A stretch of DNA of 64,000 bases. Origin: WLMZ01 sp038227995 (GTDB lineage: Bacteria; Actinomycetota; Acidimicrobiia; Acidimicrobiales; Ilumatobacteraceae). The stretch spans positions 248,001-312,000 of the forward strand of contig JBBRPP010000001.1 of assembly GCA_038227995.1 (NCBI GenBank), written 5' to 3'. Made by a program: the position numbers and the translations under genes. Positions within the stretch are counted from its first letter, which is position 1; every line of letters begins with the position of its first letter. The notes under the pieces are model-generated. The model had not been told where the DNA came from, searched no databases, and saw only the letters and a program-made list of their open reading frames with translations. Of the stretch, positions 49,772-58,721 are shown one piece after another.

Positions 49772-50361
49772 CCGATCGCGATCCGTTCGAGGTGTTCGGC
49801 CTCGATCGCAATGCGACATTGGCCGACGTCCGGGCTGCTCGTCGACGATTGGCGTTCGACCTTCATCCGGACCGAGGTGGCAGTGCCGATGGGATGCGCG
49901 ATCTCAACGCTGCGTTCGACGCTGCCGTCGGTCACCTGACCGGTCGACGACCACTGTCGCTGCCGACCGAAGCCGACGCACCTCCACCCTCGGCGCCGTT
50001 ACGACCCGAGCCGGCTCGCCCGCAGCCACGGCACCGTCCGACCCAACCGGGATGGATGGGACGCGTCCAGCAGGACGTGCCGTCGTTCGTGATCGACGCG
50101 CTGCCGGCCGTCGCGTTCGAGGCGCTGCTCGTGGTGACGTCGTGGATCGGTGAGGTGCTCGTCGACGACCCGCCGTATGTGCTCGAAGTGCATCTGCGCG
50201 AACCCAGCCCATGCTGGTGTCGACTCGACCTCGTGCCCGATGCGGGTGCGAGCACGGTCAGCCTCACGGTCGCAGCCGTCGGCGGAGATCCGGCGCCACT
50301 GCTCGACGACGTGCGCGACGTGTGGGTGCGCGAGCTGAACCAGCCCGGGGCATTCGCCTGA
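49768..50361 (+). CDS. J-domain protein
   Basis: The 197-residue product begins with a short J domain: PFEVFGLDRNATLADVRAARR, then the invariant HPD tripeptide (His33-Pro34-Asp35) in FDLHPDRGG, ending near residue 60. A proline-rich linker leads to a C-terminal domain of about 110 residues with hydrophobic beta strands and a CWCRLDLVP segment, which I do not recognise. The J domain should stimulate an Hsp70. The GTG overlaps xylB stop, yet the two have no clear functional link. Confidence 0.8.
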   Translation: MTDRDPFEVFGLDRNATLADVRAARRRLAFDLHPDRGGSADGMRDLNAAFDAAVGHLTGRRPLSLPTEADAPPPSAPLRPEPARPQPRHRPTQPGWMGRVQQDVPSFVIDALPAVAFEALLVVTSWIGEVLVDDPPYVLEVHLREPSPCWCRLDLVPDAGASTVSLTVAAVGGDPAPLLDDVRDVWVRELNQPGAFA

Positions 50362-50379
50362 CGGTTTCCCGAGCTGGGT

Positions 50380-51156
50380 TCAGCCCGGGTCGTCGAGGTT
50401 CCACAACTTCAGGCCGCCGAGGATGCCTGCGTTGGGATCGATGATCGTCATGTTCGGCGCCAGTTCGGTGGTCACATGTTTGTTGTTGCCGCCGCCGATG
50501 TACATGTGATCGGGAAAGAACAACGCGTCGAGCACCTTCAACAGCCGGGCGACGCGCTTGTTCCACTTCTTGTTGCCGATCTCCTTGCGTGCCGCGTCAC
50601 CGAGATACGTGTTGTAGTCCTGCCCGTCGTGGAACTCATGGTGTGACAGCTCCATCCGCGGTCCGAGTCGGCCGCTGGAGAACACGGCCGTGCCCACACC
50701 CGTGCCGAGTGTGATCACGAGTTCGACGCCGCTGCCGACGATCACATCCAGGCCCTGCAGGTCGGCGTCGTTGATCGTGCGAACTGGCTTGTTCAGCTTG
50801 GTGACGAGTGCTGCGGTGAGGTCGAAGCGATCCCATGCCGTGACGAGATCGGGCATCACCTTGGTGCCCGGACCGGCCTTGGTCACGAAGTGCGGCGCCG
50901 ACAGGATCAACCCGTGGCGGACGACACCCGGGAATCCGACCGAGATGCGGTCGTACGCCGGGAGTGGCTTCACCAACTCGACGAGCTTGTCGACCATCTC
51001 GTCCGGGGGCAGTGGATAGGTGGTCTCGATGCGCACGCGGTCGGCCAGCATCGCGCCCTTGATGTCGAGCACCGAGGCCTTCAAACCGGTGCCACCGATG
51101 TCGATCGCGAGTGTGCGCGGCGCAGCCGCTGATTTCGTGGTGCGAGTTGTCGCCAT
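50380..51156 (-). CDS. ROK-family kinase, polyphosphate glucokinase-like
   Basis: The 258-residue product has a 14-residue tail and then LAIDIGGTGLKASVLD, the ROK phosphate loop, VGFPGVVRHGL, NDADLQGLDV (catalytic aspartate in N-D-A-D), VITLGTGVGTAVFSSGRLGPRMELSHHEF and MYIGGGNNK. This series matches actinobacterial polyphosphate glucokinases (PpgK), which use polyphosphate or ATP to make glucose-6-phosphate. The usual LELGH of PpgK is MELSH here. The neighbours (glucose dehydrogenase, glucosidase) support a glucose substrate. Confidence 0.82.
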   Translation of the reverse strand: MATTRTTKSAAAPRTLAIDIGGTGLKASVLDIKGAMLADRVRIETTYPLPPDEMVDKLVELVKPLPAYDRISVGFPGVVRHGLILSAPHFVTKAGPGTKVMPDLVTAWDRFDLTAALVTKLNKPVRTINDADLQGLDVIVGSGVELVITLGTGVGTAVFSSGRLGPRMELSHHEFHDGQDYNTYLGDAARKEIGNKKWNKRVARLLKVLDALFFPDHMYIGGGNNKHVTTELAPNMTIIDPNAGILGGLKLWNLDDPG

Positions 51157-51162
51157 GACGGC

Positions 51163-51168
51163 ATGGTA
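51163..51168 (-). promoter_or_regulatory. -10 element, leaderless promoter of the ROK kinase
   Basis: TACCAT on the minus strand ends six bases before the ATG at 51156. Confidence 0.5.
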
Positions 51169-51194
51169 GGGCTGCGACGAGTCATGATGGCGTC

Positions 51195-52241
51195 ATGCGC
51201 GCGATCACCGTTCTGCCTGGCCAGGCCAACACTGCCCAACTCACCGACATGCCTGATCCGCCCCTCGACGACGGGCCGATCCTGGTCCAGACGATGGCGA
51301 TCGGTGTCTGCGGAACCGACCTCGAAATCGTCAACGGCGACTACGGCGCCGCCCCCGCCGGAGCCGAGCGGCTCGTCATCGGACACGAGTCGTTGGGGAG
51401 AGTCATCGAGGCGCCCAGCGACACCGGTTTCGCGACCGGCGACCTCGTCGTCGGCATCGTCCGCCGTCCGGACGGGGTGCCCTGCCCGAACTGCGCGATT
51501 GGCGAATGGGACATGTGTCGCAACGGTCAGTTCACCGAGCGCGGCATCAACGGCCGCCACGGTTACGCATCCGAGCGCTACCGGATCCGCCCGGAATTCG
51601 CGGTGAAGCTCGATCCTTCGCTGGGCCGAGTCGGCGTGCTGCTCGAGCCGACCAGCGTCGTCGCCAAGGCGTGGGAACACGTCGAGCGCATCGGCAAGCG
51701 AGCGTTGTGGCAGCCGCACGTGGTGGTGATCACGGGCGCGGGTCCGATCGGTCTGCTGGCCGCGATGCTCGGCCGTCAACGCGGTCACGAGGTGCACGTC
51801 TTCGACCGCGTCACCGACGGCCCGAAGCCGCAACTGGTCAGCGACCTCGGCGCGATCTATCACTCCGATGACGTCAGCGATGTCGTGAGCCGCGCCGATG
51901 TCGTGATCGAGTGCACCGGCGTGTCGTCGCTGATCCTGGAGATCATGGGCAACACTGCAGCCGACGGCATCGTGTGTCTGACGGGAGTCTCGTCCGGCGG
52001 GCATTCGGTCTCGCTCGACGTCGGTCAGGCCAACCGCAACATGGTGCTCGGCAACAGCGTTCTGTTCGGCAGCGTCAACGCCAACCGCCGTCACTACGAG
52101 ACAGGCGCGTCCGCGCTTGCGGCAGCTGATGCCGCCTGGCTCGAGCGCCTCATCACGCGTCGCGTGCCGTTCGAGCAGTGGCAGGACGCACTGGTTCGTC
52201 AGCCGTCCGACGTGAAGCCGATCATCGAATTCGCAGCCTGA
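51195..52241 (+). CDS. Glucose 1-dehydrogenase-like zinc MDR
   Basis: The 348-residue medium-chain dehydrogenase has VCGTDLEIVNGDYG (catalytic zinc Cys), VIGHESLGRVIEAP (zinc His-Glu), a lobe with the CPNCAIGEWDMC cysteines for structural zinc, VVVITGAGPIGLLAAML (nucleotide fold) and ANRNMVLGNSVLFGSVNANRRHY, a segment characteristic of archaeal and actinobacterial glucose dehydrogenases. It would oxidise glucose to gluconolactone. It sits between a glucokinase-like gene and a glucosidase gene, so it may handle the same glucose pool. Confidence 0.83.
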   Translation: MRAITVLPGQANTAQLTDMPDPPLDDGPILVQTMAIGVCGTDLEIVNGDYGAAPAGAERLVIGHESLGRVIEAPSDTGFATGDLVVGIVRRPDGVPCPNCAIGEWDMCRNGQFTERGINGRHGYASERYRIRPEFAVKLDPSLGRVGVLLEPTSVVAKAWEHVERIGKRALWQPHVVVITGAGPIGLLAAMLGRQRGHEVHVFDRVTDGPKPQLVSDLGAIYHSDDVSDVVSRADVVIECTGVSSLILEIMGNTAADGIVCLTGVSSGGHSVSLDVGQANRNMVLGNSVLFGSVNANRRHYETGASALAAADAAWLERLITRRVPFEQWQDALVRQPSDVKPIIEFAA

Positions 52242-52252
52242 TCGGCGGCGCG

Positions 52253-54913
52253 ATGGCACCCGATCCAACCACGGCGGAGGGCGCCCGGCTGGCGACCAGT
52301 TCCGAAGCAGACGGTGGCCCGTGGAAGCTGTGGGGTCCGTACCTCAGCGAACGCGCATGGGGCACCGTGCGCGAGGACTACAGCGACGACGGTGAGGCGT
52401 GGAGCTACTTCCCCCACGACCACGCACGTTCGCGTGCCTATCGGTGGAGCGAGGACGGGATGGCGGGCATCTCCGACATCCAGCAGAACCTCTGCCTCGC
52501 GCTCGCGCTGTGGAACGGCGAGGACCCGATCATCAAAGAGCGGATCTTCGGGCTGACCAACACCGAGGGCAACCACGGCGAGGACGTCAAGGAGTACTGG
52601 TGGTACACCGACGCGACGCCGACCCATTCGTGGTTGTCGTGGCGCTATCACTACCCGCAGGCGGCATTCCCGTACGCGCAACTGATCGAGGAGAACGGGC
52701 GGCGGACCAAGACCGAACCCGAGTTCGAACTGCTCGACACGGGCATCTTCGACGATGACAGGTACTGGACCGTGACGGTGGACTACGCCAAGGCTGCGCC
52801 GGACGACATCTGCATGCGCATCACCGTTCACAACAACGGGCCCGAAGAAGCCACGCTGCACGTGATGCCCACGGTCTGGTTCCGCAACCGGTGGTCATGG
52901 GGCGACATCAGGCGCAAGCCCGTTCTTCGTGTCGAGGGCGACGACATCATCACCGAATGTCGTGCGCTGGACCACATGCGTGTGAGCGTCGATGGCGCCG
53001 CGACCTGGCTCGTGTGCGACAACGAAACGAACACCCATCGTCTCTTTCACGACGCGGTCGTCGCCGGGACGTATCCCAAGGACGCCGTCAACGACACGAT
53101 CATCAGCGGCCGCGATCTCACCAACCCGGATCGGGTCGGAACGAAGGCCGCTGCACATCACGTTCTCACCGTTGCGTCCGGTGGGTCGGCCGAGATTCGA
53201 GTTCGGATGCAGCCGGCCGCGGGAGCGCCCAGAGATCTCGCCGGTGACTTCGACGCCACGATGGCTGCGCGCAAGGCCGACGCCGACGAGTTCTACACGG
53301 CACTGACGCCGCCGCTCGCCACCCCAGACGAAGCACTCGTGCTGCGCCAGGCGTGCGCGGGAATGGTGTGGGCCCAGCAGTTCTTCCACATCAACGTCGA
53401 CCGTTGGCTCACCGGTGATTCGACCCAACCCACACCCGCGCCGGGACGCGCCGCGATCCGCGACGGCCGCTGGCGCCACCTCAATGCGGCCGACGTCATG
53501 TCGATGCCCGACCCATGGGAGTTCCCCTGGTTCGCGTCGTGGGACCTGGCATTCCAATGTGTCGCGTTGGCCCACATCGACCCGGCGTTCGCCAAGCATC
53601 AGCTGATCCTGCTGTGTCGCGAGTGGTTCATGCACCCCAACGGTCAACTGCCAGCGTACGAGTGGGCCTACGGTGACATGAATCCGCCGGTGCACGCATG
53701 GGCCGCGCTGAGAGTCTTCGAGATCGAGGGCGGGACCGACCTCGACTTCCTCGAGCGCATCTTCCACAAGCTGCTGATCAACTTCACCTGGTGGGTGAAC
53801 CGCACCGACAACGGTGACAACAACGTGTTCGAAGGGGGATTCCTCGGGCTCGACAACATCGGTGCCTTCGACCGTTCGGGTCCGTTGCCGATTCCCGGCG
53901 TTCTCGAACAGTCCGACGCCACCGCGTGGATGGCGATGTACTGCGCCAACATGCTGTCGATCGCGCTTCGCCTCGGCGAGCAGGACTCGACGTATGCCGA
54001 TGTCGCGACCAAGTTCCTCGAGCACTTCGCCTACATCTCCGAAGCGATGAACAACTCCGGCATGTGGAGCGAGGACGACGGTTTCTACTACGACATCGTC
54101 ACATCGTCCGATGGCGCTGTCCTGCCGCTGCGGGTTCGATCGATGGTCGGCCTGATCCCGCTGTATGCGTCGGCCGTCCTCGATCCCCAGGTCTTCACGG
54201 ATCTGCCCGATTTCCGTGCCAGGGCCGACTGGTTCATCGCCAATCAACCGAGGTATTCGAAGTCGATCGGTCATCTCGATTCGTCGATACGGCCGGAAGG
54301 CGAGCCGTTGCTGTTGTCCATCGTCACGCCGGAACGGCTGAAGCGGATCATGCTCACGATCGCCGACCCGGAGGAGTTCCTGTCGCCGCACGGCGTGCGA
54401 GCGTTGTCGAGATACCACCGGATGCACCCGTTCGTGCTCTCGTACGAGAGCGGCCAGACGATGGTGGACTACGAGCCGGGGGAGTCGACGAACGCGTTGT
54501 TCGGCGGGAACTCCAACTGGCGCGGGCCGGTGTGGATGCCCGTCAACGCAATGGTGATCGAGTCGCTTCGGCGTTACTCGATGAGTCTCGGCGACGACTT
54601 CACGATCATGTACCCGAACGATGCGACAGGGACGCAGAAGACGTTGATGGAGATCGCCGACGACCTCAGCCATCGGCTGATCTCGTTGTTCGTGAAGGAC
54701 ACGAACGGTCGTCGTCCGGCGATGGGCAACTACGCCAAGATGCAGAACGACCCGAAGTGGCACGACCTGATCCTGTTCCACGAGTACTTCCACGCCGACA
54801 CCGGCATGGGGCTCGGAGCGTCACATCAAACAGGTTGGACCGGCCTGGTGCTCGACCTGATCATCGTCTCGGCCAGCAACCGCCGCCCGCCCACGCTCGA
54901 CACCGACGACTGA
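52253..54913 (+). CDS. GH63-type glucosidase (MGH1-like), cytoplasmic
   Basis: The 886-residue product lacks a signal peptide. The first part (to about 370) is beta-rich and contains EDYSDDGEAWSYFPHD, GLTNTEGNHGEDVKEY and LPTVWFRNRWSWGD, all features of the long bacterial glucosidase group; the second part is an (alpha/alpha)6-type barrel with FASWDLAFQCVALAH (probable acid aspartate) and GGNSNWRGPVWMPVN, the N-x-R-G-P-V-W motif of GH63/GH37 relatives. These enzymes cleave alpha-glucosides such as glucosylglycerate, sucrose-like or trehalose-like solutes. The gene follows glucose dehydrogenase by 11 bp. Confidence 0.84.
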   Translation: MAPDPTTAEGARLATSSEADGGPWKLWGPYLSERAWGTVREDYSDDGEAWSYFPHDHARSRAYRWSEDGMAGISDIQQNLCLALALWNGEDPIIKERIFGLTNTEGNHGEDVKEYWWYTDATPTHSWLSWRYHYPQAAFPYAQLIEENGRRTKTEPEFELLDTGIFDDDRYWTVTVDYAKAAPDDICMRITVHNNGPEEATLHVMPTVWFRNRWSWGDIRRKPVLRVEGDDIITECRALDHMRVSVDGAATWLVCDNETNTHRLFHDAVVAGTYPKDAVNDTIISGRDLTNPDRVGTKAAAHHVLTVASGGSAEIRVRMQPAAGAPRDLAGDFDATMAARKADADEFYTALTPPLATPDEALVLRQACAGMVWAQQFFHINVDRWLTGDSTQPTPAPGRAAIRDGRWRHLNAADVMSMPDPWEFPWFASWDLAFQCVALAHIDPAFAKHQLILLCREWFMHPNGQLPAYEWAYGDMNPPVHAWAALRVFEIEGGTDLDFLERIFHKLLINFTWWVNRTDNGDNNVFEGGFLGLDNIGAFDRSGPLPIPGVLEQSDATAWMAMYCANMLSIALRLGEQDSTYADVATKFLEHFAYISEAMNNSGMWSEDDGFYYDIVTSSDGAVLPLRVRSMVGLIPLYASAVLDPQVFTDLPDFRARADWFIANQPRYSKSIGHLDSSIRPEGEPLLLSIVTPERLKRIMLTIADPEEFLSPHGVRALSRYHRMHPFVLSYESGQTMVDYEPGESTNALFGGNSNWRGPVWMPVNAMVIESLRRYSMSLGDDFTIMYPNDATGTQKTLMEIADDLSHRLISLFVKDTNGRRPAMGNYAKMQNDPKWHDLILFHEYFHADTGMGLGASHQTGWTGLVLDLIIVSASNRRPPTLDTDD

Positions 54914-54950
54914 CGACTGAACTCGCGACGCTGCTCGTTCGCCCTTGTCG

Positions 54951-55862
54951 TCAGCCCTGGCCTGCGGCCTTGCGCAGGCGGTCGCGGATGGCGTGGCCGA
55001 GGCCGGCTGCCGGCGGCAGGACGGCGACGATGACGTCGAGCCCACGCTCGTCTGCGTCGCGCAGCCACGCGTACAGCTGCTGTGCGGCCGCCACGAGGTC
55101 GGTGTTCGGGTCGAGGACGTCGACGTGCCGCCCGTCGTCCGCGATGGCCGCAGCGCGCGAGTCGGCCTCGTGCCGCGACTCGACGATCTCGACAGTCGCC
55201 CGAGGTGCATAGTGGCTGGCGAGCATTCCGCTGGCGCGACTCGGACCGCTGACATCATTGGCCGCGGTACCGAGCAGGCGCTCGATCTCCTCGTTGGCGA
55301 TTCCACCCGGACGAAGGATCTGCGGGGGAGACACGGTGCAGTCGACGATCGTGGACTCGACCCCGATCGGGCTGGGACCGCCGTCGAGGATGTAGTCGAC
55401 GTCGTCGCCGAGATCGGCGCGGACGTGCGCCGCTGTGGTCGGCGAGACCTGGCCGAAGCGGTTGGCCGACGGTGCGGCGACGCCGCCTCCGAATCGCGTC
55501 AACAGATCGAGCGCCATCGAGTGGGCGGGCACGCGTAACCCGACCGTGTCGCGTCCGCCGGTCACCTCGTTCAGCACGTGTGCCGCCTTCGGGACGAGCA
55601 CCGTGAGCGGGCCGGGCCAGCACGCGTCGGCCAGGATCAACGCGGACTCAGGCACCGCCGACGACCAGCCGGCCATGTCACCCGCGGACGCGATGTGGAC
55701 GATGAGCGGGTGGTCGACGGGACGCCGCTTCACCGCGAAGATCGAGCGCACGGCTGCCGGGTTGGATGCGTCAGCGGCAAGGCCGTACACGGTCTCGGTC
55801 GGCATGCCGACCAGACCACCACGGCGGAGCACGGCGACCGCCTCGTCGACCGGGTCGGTCAT
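54951..55862 (-). CDS. Threonylcarbamoyl-AMP synthase (Sua5/YwlC)
   Basis: Sua5 makes threonylcarbamoyl-AMP from threonine, bicarbonate and ATP, the first step to t6A37 in tRNAs reading ANN codons. The 303-residue product has GLVGMPTETVYGLAADA (P-T-E-T-V-Y-G), FAVKRRPVDHPLIVHI (K-R-x4-P-L), the WPGPLTVLV and VAAPSANRFGQVSPT segments and, after a linker (MLASHYAPRA), the C-terminal Sua5 domain, which is lacking in the short TsaC type. The start overlaps the alpha/beta hydrolase stop as ATGA. Confidence 0.93.
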   Translation of the reverse strand: MTDPVDEAVAVLRRGGLVGMPTETVYGLAADASNPAAVRSIFAVKRRPVDHPLIVHIASAGDMAGWSSAVPESALILADACWPGPLTVLVPKAAHVLNEVTGGRDTVGLRVPAHSMALDLLTRFGGGVAAPSANRFGQVSPTTAAHVRADLGDDVDYILDGGPSPIGVESTIVDCTVSPPQILRPGGIANEEIERLLGTAANDVSGPSRASGMLASHYAPRATVEIVESRHEADSRAAAIADDGRHVDVLDPNTDLVAAAQQLYAWLRDADERGLDVIVAVLPPAAGLGHAIRDRLRKAAGQG

Positions 55863-56545
55863 CCCGGGGTGGCGTCGAGGAATTCGAGCGCAGCATCGAT
55901 GAACGCGAACGCTTCGGGCGTCGCGAAGTGATCGACCTTGCGCAACGTCGCGAGTTGCGAGTTCGGCAGCGCAGCGGCCAGCCGGTCGCCGGGACCGGCG
56001 AAGTCGAGATCGCCGATCGCAACCAACGTGGGGCACGTCACGACCGCGAGCTCGTCGAGCGTGAACGGCCCACGGGGCGGACGACGCATCACGGCGGCCA
56101 GTGCTTCGCGGTCGTTGCCGGGTTGGTCGGCGTACTGCACGAACAGCCGCGAAACGTTGTCCTCTGGGTCGCCGTGGCCATCGAGTGCGGCGAGGATCCG
56201 CTCGGTGCCGGTCGAGTCCGTGCTGAAGACGTTCTCGCCGATGCCGGCGAGGACGAGCCGGCTGAACCGATGTGGTTCGCGACACGCGAGCCGCAGCAGG
56301 GTGATGGCACCGAGCGAGAAACCAACGGCATCGACCGGTCCGTCGGGCAACACGTCGACGATGCGAGTCGTCAGATCGGCGTATGCCTCGGGGTCGTGCG
56401 GCTTGGGTGCTTCACCATGGCCGAGCAGGTCGACGCCGATGACCGTGCGGTCAGCGTCTTCGAGCAGAGCGGTGAAACCGCTCTTCTGCCATGTGTTCCG
56501 AAACGACCCGCCCCACCCATGAACGAGCACCACCGGTGATGTCAT
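55859..56545 (-). CDS. Alpha/beta hydrolase
   Basis: The 228-residue product has VVLVHGWGGSFRNTW (oxyanion hole H-G-W-G), the nucleophile elbow VGFSLGAIT, an acid in IGDLDFAGP and a histidine in VDHFATPEAF. It resembles small carboxylesterases and carbon-carbon hydrolases; the substrate is open. It is coupled to the Sua5 gene (ATGA overlap), and ATG 56545 lies eight bases after TAGCCT. Confidence 0.83.
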   Translation of the reverse strand: MTSPVVLVHGWGGSFRNTWQKSGFTALLEDADRTVIGVDLLGHGEAPKPHDPEAYADLTTRIVDVLPDGPVDAVGFSLGAITLLRLACREPHRFSRLVLAGIGENVFSTDSTGTERILAALDGHGDPEDNVSRLFVQYADQPGNDREALAAVMRRPPRGPFTLDELAVVTCPTLVAIGDLDFAGPGDRLAAALPNSQLATLRKVDHFATPEAFAFIDAALEFLDATPG

Positions 56546-56553
56546 AGTGCGCG

Positions 56554-56559
56554 AGGCTA
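56554..56559 (-). promoter_or_regulatory. -10 element, leaderless promoter of the hydrolase-sua5 unit
   Basis: TAGCCT on the minus strand ends eight bases before the ATG at 56545. Confidence 0.45.
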
Positions 56560-56596
56560 GCCGCCTCCGGTCCGCACGCCGACGCCCGGAACGCCG

Positions 56597-56628
56597 TAGC
56601 CTGTAACGGCTCTCCTTCGAGCCGTTAC
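56597..56628 (+). promoter_or_regulatory. guaB1 -10 element and perfect palindrome at the transcript start
   Basis: TAGCCT (56597-56602) is a -10 candidate that would start transcription about 56609. Directly behind it GTAACGGCTC (56603-56612) pairs perfectly with GAGCCGTTAC (56619-56628) around a six-base loop. It may be an operator over the start point or a 5' hairpin. GAGG (56638-56641) is the ribosome site for ATG 56650. Confidence 0.55.
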
Positions 56629-56649
56629 CCCAATCACGAGGTTCCGAGC

Positions 56650-58086
56650 ATGCAGTTCCTGAACGACATCCCGCCCTACGACCTGACATACAGCGATGTG
56701 TTCATGGTGCCGAGCCTGTCGTCCGTGCCGAGCAGATTCGATGTCGACCTGACCACGCCCGATGGCTTGGGCATGACGATTCCGCTCGTGGTCGCGAACA
56801 TGACCGCAGTCGCTGGCCGGCGGATGGCCGAGACCGTTGCTCGTCGCGGTGGCCTCACCGTCCTGCCCCAGGACATCCCGCTCGACATCATCGAGACGGT
56901 CGTCGACTTCGTCAAGAGTCGTCACCCGGTCTACGAGACCCCGCTCATGCTGTCGCCGCAGAACACCGTCGGCGATGCGCTCGGGCTGATCCACAAGCGC
57001 TCGCACGGCGCGATCGTGATCGTCGACGACGACATGCGGCCCGTCGGCATCTTCACCGAACACGACGCGGTGGGCATGGATCGCTTCACCCAGCTGCAGA
57101 ACGTGATGAGCCGCGAGCTGATCACGGTCGAGGCCAACGTGACCGCGCAGGAGATCTTCGATCGTCTGTCGGGCCAGCGCGTCACGGTCGCCCCGGTGAT
57201 CGACGACGATGGTCGGCTGCTCGGCTGTGTCACTCGTAAGGGCGCACTGCGCAGCACGATCTACCGTCCCGCGCTGAACGCCCAGAACCAGCTGATGATC
57301 GGCGTTGCGGTCGGCATCAACGGTGATCCCGCAACACGTGCCAAGGCACTGCTCGCGATGGGTGTCGACGTGCTCGTGATCGACACCGCTCACGGACATC
57401 AGACGCGCACCCTTCGGGCGATCGAGGAAGTGCGCTCAGTCGCGCCCGACACGCCCATCGTCGCCGGCAACGTCGTCACGGTCGAGGGCACTCGTTCGTT
57501 GATCGACGCGGGCGCCGACATCCTCAAGGTCGGCGTCGGGCCTGGCGCGATGTGCACGACGCGGATGATGACCGGTGTCGGCCGTCCGCAGTTCACGGCT
57601 GTGCTCGAGTGTGCAGCCGAGGCCGCTCGGCTCGGCAAGCACGTGTGGGCCGACGGCGGTGTGAAGTACCCGCGCGACGTCGCGTTGGCGCTCGCTGCAG
57701 GTGCCGCCAGCGTGATGATCGGTTCGTGGTTTGCCGGCACGTACGAATCCGCGGCCGACACGCTGCGCGGTCCCGACGGTCGTCTCTACAAGGAGAGCTT
57801 CGGCATGGCGTCGAACCGTGCGGTGAAGAATCGCACTCGGTTCGAGACACCGTTCGAACGTGCCGCCAAGGAGCTGTTCGAAGAGGGCATCAGCACGTCG
57901 CGCATGTACCTCGACCCCGATCGTCCCGGCGTCGAAGACATCATCGACCAGATCGTCGCCGGGGTTCGTTCGTCGTGCACCTATGCCGGCGCCGGCACGA
58001 TCCCCGACTTCCACTCGCGCGCTGTCGTCGGCGTGCAAAGTGCCGCCGGCTATGACGAAGGGCGCCCGCAGGGGACCAACTGGTGA
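56650..58086 (+). CDS. guaB1: GuaB1 family IMP dehydrogenase-related protein (probable GMP reductase)
   Basis: The 478-residue product has the IMPDH/GMPR barrel with a CBS-domain pair inserted at about 95-205, and the active-site loop GVGPGAMCTTRMMTGVGRPQ with catalytic Cys302. The actinobacterial GuaB1 group differs from true IMP dehydrogenase (GuaB2) and has been shown in mycobacteria to be a CBS-containing GMP reductase that returns GMP to IMP. The MCTTR loop and the CBS domains agree with GuaB1. It heads an operon with cmk and a PlsC-type gene, each overlapping the next. Confidence 0.88.
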   Translation: MQFLNDIPPYDLTYSDVFMVPSLSSVPSRFDVDLTTPDGLGMTIPLVVANMTAVAGRRMAETVARRGGLTVLPQDIPLDIIETVVDFVKSRHPVYETPLMLSPQNTVGDALGLIHKRSHGAIVIVDDDMRPVGIFTEHDAVGMDRFTQLQNVMSRELITVEANVTAQEIFDRLSGQRVTVAPVIDDDGRLLGCVTRKGALRSTIYRPALNAQNQLMIGVAVGINGDPATRAKALLAMGVDVLVIDTAHGHQTRTLRAIEEVRSVAPDTPIVAGNVVTVEGTRSLIDAGADILKVGVGPGAMCTTRMMTGVGRPQFTAVLECAAEAARLGKHVWADGGVKYPRDVALALAAGAASVMIGSWFAGTYESAADTLRGPDGRLYKESFGMASNRAVKNRTRFETPFERAAKELFEEGISTSRMYLDPDRPGVEDIIDQIVAGVRSSCTYAGAGTIPDFHSRAVVGVQSAAGYDEGRPQGTNW

Positions 58087-58721
58087 ACGTCATCGCGATC
58101 GACGGCCCCGCTGGGGCCGGCAAATCGACCATCGCCAGGGCGCTCGCCGCCCAACTCGGGATGCAGTACCTCGACACCGGTGCGATGTACCGGGCCGTGA
58201 CGGTGGCCGCGATGCGCCACGAGATCGATGTGACCGACACGGAGGCCGTTGCCGATCTGGCCCAACACCTCGACCTCGAAGTCGGTGAGTCCGGTGTTGT
58301 CGTCGATGGTCTCGACGCGACCGCCGCGATCCGCAGCGGCGAGGTGACCGGTGCGGTCAGCGCGGTCGCGGCCAACAGTGCGGTCCGCACCGAGCTGCGC
58401 AACCGGCAGCGAGCTTGGGCCCGCGAGCGCGGCGGTGGCGTCATCGAGGGGCGCGACATCGGCTCGGTCGTGTTCCCCGATGCGCGGCTCAAGCTCTACC
58501 TGACGGCGTCACCGCGGATCCGGGCCGAACGTCGTGTTGCCGAGATCGGTGGCGACGTCGACGCGATCGAGCAGGCGATCGCGATCCGCGACGAGAAGGA
58601 TTCGACGCGCGCCGACAGCCCGCTGCGCGAAGCCGATGGCTCGATCGTGGTCGACACCAGCGGCCTCGGCATCGACGAAGTGCTCGCTGTGATCAACGAC
58701 TTGCTGAAGGGAGCTCAGTGA
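58083..58721 (+). CDS. cmk: Cytidylate kinase
   Basis: Cmk phosphorylates CMP and dCMP with ATP. The 212-residue product has the P-loop GPAGAGKS (8-15), YLDTGAMYRAVTVAA, GRDIGSVVFPDA and the lid arginines in RAERRVAEIG, then RDEKDSTRADSPL. Length is normal. The GTG overlaps the guaB1 stop as GTGA and the stop overlaps the acyltransferase start in the same way. Confidence 0.95.
   Translation: MNVIAIDGPAGAGKSTIARALAAQLGMQYLDTGAMYRAVTVAAMRHEIDVTDTEAVADLAQHLDLEVGESGVVVDGLDATAAIRSGEVTGAVSAVAANSAVRTELRNRQRAWARERGGGVIEGRDIGSVVFPDARLKLYLTASPRIRAERRVAEIGGDVDAIEQAIAIRDEKDSTRADSPLREADGSIVVDTSGLGIDEVLAVINDLLKGAQ

Noticed and set aside
48305..49819. Leftward extension of the LLM monooxygenase frame to 852 residues
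   Set aside because: The extra 500 residues are the antisense of xylB, are arginine-rich and low in hydrophobic pattern; the monooxygenase has a clean GTG with a -10 element at 48304.
52895..54793. Minus-strand frame of 632 residues
   Set aside because: It lies wholly antisense to the GH63-type glucosidase, which has a strong family match; high GC content leaves long open shadow frames.
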